A stretch of 64,000 nucleotides of DNA from Trochalopteron elliotii (Eukaryota; Chordata; Aves; Passeriformes; Leiothrichidae). The stretch is from NCBI GenBank assembly GCA_024734555.1, contig JANPWX010000215.1:4922817-4986816 (forward strand), in the 5' to 3' direction. Of the stretch, positions 49,601-61,660 are shown piece by piece. The position numbers were made by a program, and so were the translations under genes. The notes beneath the pieces are model-generated. The model saw only the letters and a program-made list of their open reading frames with translations, was not told where the DNA came from and searched no databases. The first letter of the stretch is position 1. The number at the start of each line of letters is the position of its first letter.

Positions 49601-52295
49601 TGCCTTATCACCAGTCCTACTCTGCCTCTCCTCCAGAGGACACTCTAGCATGGCTATATTAAAATCTGTCAGAAATTTTGGGGACTCTGGGTTTAACAAG
49701 TTAGTTGAGGTAGGCTTGAATGAGTGCCTGAGGCAAAGTGGTTTTCCTTCTGCAGGCCTAGTAGCCCACCAGAGGCAGATCACATTCCATAAACCTCCCT
49801 ATCTGTCTGCCATTCTTCATCTGCAGATACCCAGAGGTGTGCAGCAGCATGTGTTTGTTCCCAAGATCTCAGAAACTCATTCTTAAGGACCTTTGTGTTT
49901 GTTATTTCTTCTAGGGAATACTATTGCAGGTCTGTTCTGGTAGTGATTGAGAGATCTAGGTGCATGGCCAGTTTTTAAACATTAGCAGCCAAATAGACTT
50001 TAGTGTTGTCTTGCAGACTCAGAAAGACATGAATGAGTGTAGAAATCTGGATTATTCCTTTCTTCCTTTCTTCTGGACCCTCATTCTTCTGCTGGACAGT
50101 CACATCACTTGTACCAACACAGGTATTCATGTGTCCATTGGGTCTGGTGGAATGAAGAGAGATCTTGGTTAAATCATGACCCCCAGACCTTGTGCCACTG
50201 CAGTGTGGGGAAGGAGGGCATTGTCCTTGGGGTCAGAGGGCTCATGAGTGAGGAAGGGAGGCACAACCATTCCTCTCAGTTTCAGCTATGGCATATGGTG
50301 GTCCCAAAATGCATTAAACTGCTGCTTGGGAAATCTTCTGGAGATTTCACCTTGCTTCTCTCAACATTTTACAGGACGGAGCCTAAAATTTCACACTTAA
50401 TTAGCACCTTGTGAAATTCCAGTGAACTACATAGCACTTTACCATTAAGTATAATTTATGCTAATTCTGTCCCTGTGAGGCTGTCAATAATTTACCATTC
50501 ATCATCCATAGGGCACATTTTATTTGTTAATGTGAAAGGAAAATACCCTAAAAATATACATTGTTTTGCATTAAGTAGAGTATTATATCTCTTTTGACCT
50601 TAGCAATCTGCACCAAAACTGAATGTACTGGAACCAGTAGCTGTCTTCATCTCAAAGCTGTATCAGTACTAGTACAGTGTCTCTTCCAGGAAGGTCTTCC
50701 TGACTCTTGCATTCAATTTCTGGTACATTCATTTTTGTGGAGAAAATGTTTTGCCAAACATTCTCCCACTGTAGTCCCTCCTATCCTCTAGTTTTGTAAT
50801 CTAAGTGTGCTTTGGTATGTCCTTAGACTTCCCAGACAATCTGGAAATCAGCAGAATTCAAGTTATGGGAGAAAAAATTTTTCTTTGTGTGATCCTGTTT
50901 CCCGGTCGCTACTTAGGTGCTGTTATCAAATACTTCCCAATGTAAACCCAAACCATAAAATAACTAACTGACACGCTGACATGTTAGCAAACGCTGATCA
51001 AAAGGACCATATAATTTTCCCAGTTGTTGCTATAAATTTCTTACTGGTGCAGTTTCAAGTTGAAGGCACAGTTTGAGTCTCGTGGCTGGCACAAGGCTGT
51101 ACAGACATTTTTTGGATCAGAACCCTTCAAAAAGACTGTGCTCTCCACAGTTAGCAGCCAAAGTAGAAGATGCCAGATCTGAAAGGAGAGAAATTTTTCA
51201 CTGCCATTGCTTTGCTGTGAAAGTCTGCACATCTGAGCTGGTGACAGCCACAAACCATGTCCCCAGTGGGACAGAATGGAGAACTAGAAGCATTAGTTAG
51301 TGACAGTCACGTAGGAAATAACATGTTGTGTCCAGCTCTCAGGAGGGTGGTATTTGAATAATTGTCCAAACCCTCAGTAGAGGGAAGAAAACTCGTCTTT
51401 CTCCTTAGATAACACGTTCAGATGCTTAAACTTTATGATTCTGAATGCAATTATGAAGTCTGTCTGAAAGACAGTAGTTACTTTCTGCAGGAGGAATCTT
51501 ACATTTCTGCACTAAATCTACTTTGTTTTTATGTAACCCTTACTTGCACTCCCCAGAAGGCCTGTAGTTATGCAAATAATTCTCATTTATAATATGGTTT
51601 TCCTCTTCCAGTGTAGATGGATGGATGCTTAGGTGGGTATGAATAGTATGTGTTCCATGCAAAAAAAGCATAGTAGCGCAAATGAGAATCAGACTCTTCC
51701 TACTTAGGGAAGTCTTCCCAAGCTCTTAATCATCTTAAATCCAATTAGTGTTTTCCTGTTTCTGACATGGTTCCCTTTGAGATGGGATAACAGAACTGGA
51801 ATATTTCTGATGGCAAAGCCTCATTGAAGAATATGAAAACTTACTTTTATCCTGCTTTCAGCACTTTTCAGTTTTGGATCTTGCTGTACATTGACCACAT
51901 GTTGTCACTGAGCTCTCTGCAATGACAGCCATCTGTTTTAAGGTTATATTAAGGTTAATGAAGCACACTAAGGCATATTCTGCTCATTCCTCCCAGTAGA
52001 AATTACCATGCACATGCAAAAAATGAGTGAACTCTTGTGTTTTGTTTCCCTATTACAAAGCTTTATTAGGACCTCTGGCATTCCTCAGAGCCTTCCATGA
52101 AATATCCTGAAGAGATTTGTTTCATCTGTGGTTTTAACCCAATCAATCTTTGTTCCATTATTCTTCTTTCCAGACCTCTGTTAAAATAGCAGTCACTATT
52201 GCCTCACTGCACTATCAACCTTTTCTGAAATTCGAAAAGAATATTTATTTCCCTTCTGGTTTTTATCTTTAAAACCGTTTCTGATCAGTCATAGA

Positions 52296-52326
52296 GTTCT
52301 TGTAACTTCACAGAAAGTTACAGAAC
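52296..52326. repeat. Near-perfect inverted repeat in HDAC9 intron
   Basis: GTTCTTGTAACTT (52,296-52,308) pairs with AAGTTACAGAAC (52,315-52,326) apart from one bulged T, around a six-base loop. Confidence 0.85.
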
Positions 52327-55300
52327 AGGACACAAATTACAGTGAGACACCTTGTGAAGGACATTTTGCAAGTCCAAATAAGTCTGTGGACCAGATCCTT
52401 CACTAGTACCAAGTGTCACAGCCCCAATAAAATCCAGACCCTTTTTCTGTCACCATCTTGTTAACCCTTTGAAAGAATTTTTTATGCTTTTGTATTTCAA
52501 AGTATGCATGCAACTAGAATTCAAAGCTCATAACTGCATCTTAAAAAATCAGTTTGCATCAAATTGATTTGTTCCCTCAAGTTTAAACAAAAATTGGCTC
52601 CGTTGTGGCTGTTAATGGGGGATATAGTTTCTTAGAGAACATATGGAGAAAGAATATTTCTTTGCCTCTTTTCTTTTAAAATTACATACATGGCTCTCAT
52701 TTGGCTAGAATAATTTTTGCTAAGACAAAACATTATAAATTTTAAATTCAAAATAACTCATTTTAAAAGTGTCAGGAGATTAAAGCAATTACAGTAGTTT
52801 ACGCATTTCAATCTTGACTCACATGTTCACAATTATAGTAGTATAAACAGATCATATTTAAAATGAACAAATTGTTTTTTTGTTTCACCACTCATTTGCA
52901 ATCCTGTCTGTAGCTGTGGTCCAGAGTTTAAAATGAAAAGAAAATATAAAGATTACAAATCTGATATAAATACTAGAGGATAAAACATATGAAAAGGGAT
53001 TAAGGGAGCTATATTTATAGCCTATAACAGAGAGCTCAAGGGACATGGGCACTGGCTATAAATAACTTCAAGGTAACAATATAAATGAAAGAAGGGAATT
53101 ATTTGTTCTCAAAAGATGGTAAAGCATGAAATAGTAGCCTGAAGCAAAGAAAAGAATAGTTTAGATGTTAGAACTTTTTTGTCTCAGTAAGACCTGTGGA
53201 GAGCAGAGACATAAATAACTAAGGTAGGAGGCTGGAACAGTTTCTAAAGCATCAACTGCAGCTATTTGGCTACAGATTAAAATTACTAGTAGAGGAGTTA
53301 TGTTACAAAATTCATAGGGCTAGATTTAGTGATGCAAGTGTTTTTTTCTATTTTCTTACCTGTTACATTTTATAATGCCCACATTTCATGGTATGTGTTA
53401 ATTTCTCATGAAGACTATATAGATAGAACATTCCTTCCAAGATTATTGAGGATCTTTAACCAGATTAAGGGTAAAAAAATGTTACTATTCAATTATAACT
53501 TCATTTATTAGTTGAATTTAAAGCTGTGTTGTTTTCATCAAAGTAGTGAAGTTTCCTGTTATAATTTGTTCTGGACTGTAAGAAGAAATCCTCTGTTCTC
53601 AACAGTCCCTAGATGAGATGGTAGCTGTTGAACACTGTAACCTGAAGTTGCTGGGTAGGCAAAACAGCTTCTGTGAATTGTACATGATGATATCAGAACA
53701 CGGGGCATTTGCTGGGCACTGCTGGCTTCACTAGCATGAAATGGCTTATGTAAGTTGGGTGCTGGCATGGTTGAAAGTGAGCCCTGATACAGCCAGGACA
53801 ATATTAAGAAGGAGGAGACATAGCACAAACCCCAGCACGAAATGGAGTGTTGTAACTATCCCATTGCCTACAGCTGTAGACCTCTCAAAACAATATGGTT
53901 CTAGTCCAGGTCATCACTTGGACATGTTTTTCTTGGTTCTTCCTTCATTTCAATGTATCTGAGGGGCTTCTTAATGCTGGACATTCTATTTTTCAATTTA
54001 AAAAATTTGGATGAGGTTGTTTCAGTGTAACCCAGCTAAAAGAAATCATATCACACCTGTCATTGAGAGCAGTGCAGGAGACTTGAAAGGCTGAAATTCT
54101 TTCAAGGTGGTGTCAAATATGCTTGAGAGTGTGTAAGTGAGAGAGGGAGGGAGAAATCAATTGAATAAAGGAAAAGAACTGCACAGGTATATTTGGACCG
54201 CTACAAATGATATATCACTTATTTCATCTAACTTACTATGTTTTTTTCAGTGCTCAATAGGCTTTTATATATTGTGAGAACAATACAAAAAACCTAAATG
54301 TTGCATTGCTAAATTAATATGACATCTGTTTTTATCTCTGCTTGTCTAACATGTAATCCACTAGGTAATAATAGTTTTGAGGGACTTACACAGTTTTAGT
54401 TGTCATGTGCGGTATCTATAGAAAATATTGTCTGTGTTAATACTGATTGAGTAATACAGACGTGTTTGGCATGCATAGCTTCAGTAAGTTTCTGTATTGC
54501 AAGAAGAGGAATATAATGTCTACTCATTCCTGCCCAAGATTTCATGCCTTATAACCTTATACTCTTGCACTGTTAGCATTGCTAGACATTCCCACTGCTG
54601 TTAAATCAGGCAGAGTCTCCTTTGGATTGTACATACCAGTGCCTTAATATTGATAATTGTCTGGGAACTAATAATTTCACTTACATTAAACAAATGTGCT
54701 TTGGGAAAGATCCAGCTTTTCTAAGAGATTTGACTTCTAGGAAACGAGAGATCTGGTTTAATTTATGAAAACTTCAGTGTAGAGTTGTATGTTTGCGGGC
54801 TGTATAAAATGTTGTTTTACTTAATTTTTCTTTCTTCACATGGCTTGTCATGATCTTTTTCTCTGTCACCTTTGAGTCTGTTTTTCTTCTCGGGAAGGTT
54901 GTAGCTCATGTGCCATAAAAGGTGTTGCTCATGATTTTCTCTTCAAGATGACCCATATAGTTGACAGCAGCGCTGCCTGATGTCTCTGCTTGGACTTCCC
55001 TGGATTGCATTGCTTTATTCTGTCAGAAAAACTCAATAGTGTTGGGACACGATGACAACTGCACAATGGTCCTTGTACAAACAAATGCTCTCCCATCATG
55101 AAGGAAATAAGGTGAAAGTGTTTATAATCTGTCTGGCTTGGGATTCTTTGGCCTGAAGAATGTCTTATGTGTGTAGGATTTATGTTAGTTATGAGGCCCC
55201 TATGCATTAAAAGAACTTTGAGGCCTGTTGAAAATTGGAGTGGACTAAATTAAATTAAGAAAATATTACTCTTAGTTTCCCAAGATTATTAAGATGGCAC

Positions 55301-58300
55301 TTGCATGTTTACTTTGATTTTTTAGATGAAAGAATAAAAAAAGCAATCTGCAGCCTATCAGATTTCCAATGAATGAAAATGGCACTAAGATGAAAAATCT
55401 AGTTATTTGGCATGCATAGTGTCACATTTCAGTATTTAATGTTTGTTATGTTTTGAATGGACTGTTCATAAATACTTTAATATGTTTTTCTGCCAAGAGG
55501 CATCTGTCTTACACTGTAAAAGTCCTTATCACTTCATTTATTTCATCTTCTTGACTGATGGTATTCTAGTTTCCTACTGACTTTTTCAAAGTAAAATAAA
55601 ATTGAGTCAACCTATTTCTTAATTTTGATTTCTGTTGTCGTTTTCCCTTTGTTCTTTCTCACTTCATGCAAAGCTATGAATTTAATCACAAGAGCTTTGG
55701 AAGGCTTGGATTCTGCCTTAGTGTGGTGAAATGTTTTTTGAGGGAAGAAATCACCAAATGAGAAAAAAACGAAGAATAGAAAATAATTTATGATTTGGGA
55801 CAAAATTATTTGCATTTTGTGTATGCAGAGCGTGGCATTAATTCAAATTACTTGGATAATTTGTCACAAAATGCAAACAGCTCTCAATTATACTGGTAAC
55901 AGTGACTTTCTCACGGTGTTCCTTAGGGCATGTTTGCTTGATAAAATGTATAGAAAAACTGTCTGTCTAGTAGATGGGTGCCAGTTCCTGTCCACTTCGT
56001 GTTTTGACTTTTATTTGACTAAATAATGCAAAAATGTTGATTACTTATTCACCTTGACATGACTAAATATCAAACTTATCCAAAATCTAAACATTTCTTG
56101 CTGTTCCAAAATTAATGATCTTAATTTATATGTGATGCCAGCTGGTAAAGTCTGGAATTAAATTGCCATTTTCTTTCAATTGCTTGTCTTTATATATGGA
56201 AAAATATTCAGAAAAAAGTTACTCTCTGATTTGAAGTTTCATTTGCTTGTACGTGGGCCAAAAGCAAATGTTATGCATCTGTGAAGGCTTGCATACTTTT
56301 ATGAACTTGAAGAGGGAAGCATGAAATTAAGTATTATTCTTACTTATTATAGAAGGAACAAAATCACATGCTGATGTTCTTCAGTCTTTCAGGAAATATT
56401 TTATCTTTAGAATGGAGGCCCCAGGGCTGTCGTGCACAGCTGAGCCTGAGGCCTTTGCAAAACTATATATTCTTATGCATTTTTTTTCTGGCACCTGTGC
56501 CTACACTGCTGTTGTAGTTGCTTGAGAAGTGAGAAAGTGATACAGGCAGTAAGGCTTTGCTGAGCTCCCTCCTGCTGAAGCTACTTGGCTATAAGTGAGC
56601 AGAGAAGTAAATGAAAGCCCTTGTCCCAGTTTCACAACTGCAGTGGGATCACGCCATTGGCAGGAGCCCCAGGACACCCAGAGATCATTGTGGGGAGAGG
56701 GACAGAGCTGATTCCATTTTATAAGTCTGAAAATAAGTTCTTGATGAGTAAAGCTACGAATAAAATAATGTGTTATGCCTGTTAAGCACTGTAAGCTAAA
56801 CAGCAAGCTGCTGAATCTTTGGGTTCTGATCCAAGAAGGCGGATACCTTGTGTTTAAAGCTCTGATGCTTAGACACTTTTTTCACCAATATGAAACAATG
56901 TGTATTATACCTGGAGTTCACCCCATAAATCTGTTATGAAGAAGACCTTTCGCTGAGAGATTCTGGAAGTATCAGATCAAGAAAAATTTCCTTATGATTA
57001 AAGATCTAGGTGAAATTAAAAGACTATGTAATCATTTTTTAATGATATACTTTCTAAGAATGATTACAATGGCTATGAAAAAACAATGAAGTCTTATACT
57101 TCAGCTGTCATAATAAATGTCACTAGATCTTCAGCTTAGCACGGTGAAAAATTTTGTGTGGCCATGAGTATTCAAGGCTTCAAATTATTAAGGGCTTTAC
57201 CCAGTAGCATTGGTAACTTGGATGTTCATTATCATCTTAAACTTGATTGCAGCCTTTGAAAGTGCTTTTTAAAACTTATATTCCTTAAAGCAGAGGCAAA
57301 TTTTTTGAGGAACTACCTTAGGCAGGAGAGGAAATGAACTTCTGGTTTCATGCTCACAAAGAACTTAGTGAAATTATTTTAGTGTTATGAAATAACAGGA
57401 CTCACAAGTTTGTATGAGGCCTTAAACTGAGAAGACTAATCACCAGTTACCTGGAACTGGATTACCCAAGGTTTTCAACAAGCAAGGGAAAATGCATTTT
57501 AGGATAGCAAGGTGAAATGATTATCAAGTCCCATAAGTTATATGTTATCTTTTATTTTTAACCATCTATTAGTATGAAAGAACTGGTAACTCTTTTCTTT
57601 CATTGCTGGTAACTCTTTCATTCTTACTGTTCAGGTACTTTTTTCCTTGTCTATTCATGCCACATTTTATACCAGAATAGAACAGAATCCTCATTGTAGT
57701 GGTGGTGAAAAATTATAAGTCTTACTTTTAAACCAGTGCATCTTTGAGGTTTTCAGATTACTTTAATGTGTTAGCAACATTTATACTTTAGAAGGAAATG
57801 GCAGTAAATATTTGTGAGGCTTGTGACGGTGCTATTCAACTGTCTGCTAAAATGTGCCTTCTTTTTTTTTTTCTCCTGTTATTTTTGACTGAAGCTTTTC
57901 AACCATTTTTGAGAAAGGAGCTAGACAAAAATAGACTATTCTGTCCTTGAAAAGTTCTACCTGCCTTATTCTAGAGCACGAAACTCTGATGCTCTGGTGC
58001 TTTAGATCAGGAACTTGGCATGTGATACTTGTGGCTGAAAGACAAATTTTCATTTTCACTGTGCAAATCTATTTTTGTTGGCCAAATTTAAATTGCAGAT
58101 CAAGTTTTACTTTGTGTCAAGGTCTCCTGTCTTCAATTAGCATGTTTTGTTCTTGTCCTTTTTATCGATCTTGGTTTTCAAGGCAGGACAGCCAGAAACA
58201 GCCCTGGTGCAATTCCAGGTGCCTCAAGCAAAGGCAGGATCTTGTTGTATCCCTCAGCTTGTCTTGCAGACCCCTCCACCTCCATCACCAAGCATGGTAA

Positions 58301-61300
58301 CAAGTAGGCTTGGATGAAAGGCCAGTTGGAAACTGGAAGCAAAAGGGAGAGAAGGGAAAAAAAAACCAAAAAACTGAATAGAGAAGAACCAACTAATTAA
58401 CCAAGGAGGCTGTGTCTGGTTGAGGACCACGGGGAGATGGAACAGGTTGGGAAGGATGGGGCTGGATGGAAGGTGGGAAGGATAGGAGCCAGGGGCAGCT
58501 TGGGTGGAAGTGGCAAAGAATGAGTAAAGGACCTGAGAAAGGACAAAGTGCAAGAAGTCAGTAGGATTAGAAGCAGTGTAATCTCATCACATTTTCTTCT
58601 TACAGAACGTTCATCTATGGCCATAGTGGATGAAAGGTGAAAATGTTTCCATAACTTCATGGTTTCATTCCTGCCTACAGGCATTATTATCTTCATGCTG
58701 TTTGTACCCTACTCAGGATGCTAAGTTTATTAATTTCTTCCTGAGCCCACTTCATAGAACTTTTCTAAATATGAATATATTCACACAACACCTTTTGTGA
58801 AACAGAAGAGGTTGTTGTTGCTGTGTTATAGATAGGAACTAAAGCAAACATTTAAAATACAAGCATACTGAATATCTGTGAATTCATGGTGCCCTCGTTA
58901 AAAAGATAAGGGCTTGAGGTTTCAGCCTGCTTACTTTATATAGAACTGTTATTTAAGGCAGGGTTTGGGAGCTTAATTTTTTTAGTCTGACTAGAGTTTT
59001 ACTAAAATATTTAATATAAAAAATATTTCATTCATTTTTGAGAGGTAAAAGATTTTTTATCTTTATGCAGAGTGAAGCAAGCTTCACTACAGGCAAGGAA
59101 TAATTCCCCGAGCCCTCTGTCTGTCTTTGTGTGAAAGTGTTATATATGATTTCTCAGAGTCATAACATTTTCTTCTAACATATCAGTCCTTTGGATTTTG
59201 CTAAAGCCTGTTTAGCTAAAAATTGCTAAGAGTGAGCGACTGATACAAAACTAGTTGATACTATAATATTTCTGAGAAATACTGTCAGTTCTTGTGAACT
59301 ATCTTTAGTGCTACTTCTTTGTTTCTAGTGGCTTTTCTTCAACATTCAAGCTGTTGTTTTGCTGACTCACTGGTACAGTTTCAGAAATATCCTGGATACA
59401 AATAGTATCACTCTGTATTCATTTGCATGTTCTCCTTTGTTTTAGATTCCCTTTGGGTAAATTATTGAAATGTCTATGGATACTTTGCCTTTGAATCCAT
59501 AATTATCTGGCAATAGAAGTAAAAACACCTAAAATGACTCTTCAAGCTTATGAAGCTTGCAAAATTGGGAACTTGGGATATGTCAGAATTAAGCTACTTG
59601 TACAGATGGGTGTAATTCACACACTTGTCCTAGTGAGCTCCTGGAGCTTAAGGAAAGGTGAGAAAGCTTTAACCAGGACATGAAGTTTGTGGAACATTGT
59701 GCACTTTGATTACAATGACCACAGGCTTATCCCAGACCTGCTGCCTCAGGATAACAAAAGTTGTCCTTCCAGTGTTTTTGGGGTGACTACCACATTTCTT
59801 ATTCATTCTGCAAGAACCCATGAATTAGAAGATCTCTCAGTGGCATTTCTTGGTATCTTCTTAAGTTGCAACAGGAATGAAAAACACCAGCTTAAGTGTA
59901 ATATCTATCAGTTATCAGCTGATAACAGCCTGGGCTGAGCTGTAGTGAACAGTGCTGGAGTGGAGTGAATGAGGAAGGGAGGAAAGGAGAAGGGGGAGGC
60001 TATAATATTTCTCCTGTGAGCCTTTGGTGAAAATTTCCAAACAGCCAGGAGGAAATGATTTACTGTCAGCCTCTCCCCAGTTAACCAGCTCAGTTTTCAG
60101 TGTAAGCCTGGCTGTGTTTGTAACCGTAAGCACTTTCATGTTGCTCTTAGTCAGGAGAACAGAGAAACAGAGGTTCATTATGTATGCAGTTCTGATAGGT
60201 AGAATTTTTTTCTACTTTAGTAAATAAAATGGCAGTTGTCTGCATTTCGACAGTGTAAATACTGTTTATACATCTTAGAATCCCTAATTAATGGAAGTTG
60301 GACCCTCAAAATCTTCCTCTGGTGCTCAGCAGTCCTTTCTACAGTAAGGCAGAATAGAGGAGCTCGGAGTGCTTCAGTGCTCCTCCAGAACAGATCAAGC
60401 TGGCACTACTCTGCCCCCTCTCCCTGAATGCTGTGGGGACATCAGGCTTTCTTGCAGCCAAAACACTTAGTCTGTCAGGTATAAATGTTAAGGAGGGATA
60501 AGAAAAAAGAGATTTGCTTAGCTAGTTTTTGTTGGATTGTTCTGGTTTTTTTAACTTTGTCTCCTTAGTTTCATGCAGAACATCAAAGCTTTGGGCTTAT
60601 ATATGGCTTACCTGGAGCCAGGAATGTACTTGTTTGAATGGGTGTGAGGGGAAACTCAGTGAAATTTCACTCAGTGGAATGTTCCTTACTAGTGATACTT
60701 ATGTGAGGGGTAAGAAAATCCATTTGCTTTACAGCCACAGGTGCTCTATTGCTGTCGCTGTTCAAAGCTGCTTTGCTTTCTGAATTAAAATGAACTGTGC
60801 AATGAGGTTACTGGAATAAATTCACCCCTCTAAATTCTCTGGTCACCTACTGAAATCATTAACCAAATGTAATGAAATTAAGGCAAGTATATAATTTGCT
60901 GGTATGTGGAAGAGCCTTGGCTCACTGTTTCACTTGCTCATCCTTGAAACATTTACATTGGCATAGGGATTCCTGTAATGGGTATGACACAAGAGTGACT
61001 ATTCTAGATAACAAGTATGGAATCAATATAATATATAATTCTACATCTAACTTAAGCTCACAGATAAGCTATTTTACAGCCCATATACTAAATTTCCTCC
61101 TTAATATTGGGATGCATAGCTTATAGCAAGGATATCTTACAGCTTTACACAGATCAGCTTCATTTATGGACCATGCTACTCTTTTAAAGTAAAGCAACCA
61201 GACTGACAAATCCTTTTTATAAACTGCAGTTGGAGTAATTCTTGACATGGGAAATGCATTCATGTATTTATACCCCACATGATTAGAATTTTTTTTAAGT

Positions 61301-61549
61301 TCTTGATTTTTGTAATTTCAAAGGAATTATTTCAACAATCACCAATTTGAATTCGTGATGTAAACTACAGTCATAATGCCTTATGATAACTACAGCTTCT
61401 GAGCTGCAAAGGAAAGATAGAAGTCGTGGGGAGAAAGAAGCTACATTTTGTTCTTTCCATCCTTTTTAAGTTCAGGTAACTTCTCACTGGGGCATAATCT
61501 AGTTACTAGTTTGTAAAACTTTACTATGTAAAACTTTACTTGTACTATG

Positions 61550-61660
61550 CAAGTATTAATTAATAGTAACAATCTTAAGAACTAAGAATAATTAACAATG
61601 TTAATAGTAGTAATAGTAATGGAAGCAGTAATAAATTTGGACAGTGTTGCGCCTCCCAAT
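61550..61660 (+). repeat. TAA/TAG-rich low-complexity stretch
   Basis: Irregular AATAGT, AATAAT and TAGTAA units form a decayed trinucleotide-like repeat with no coding content. Confidence 0.6.
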
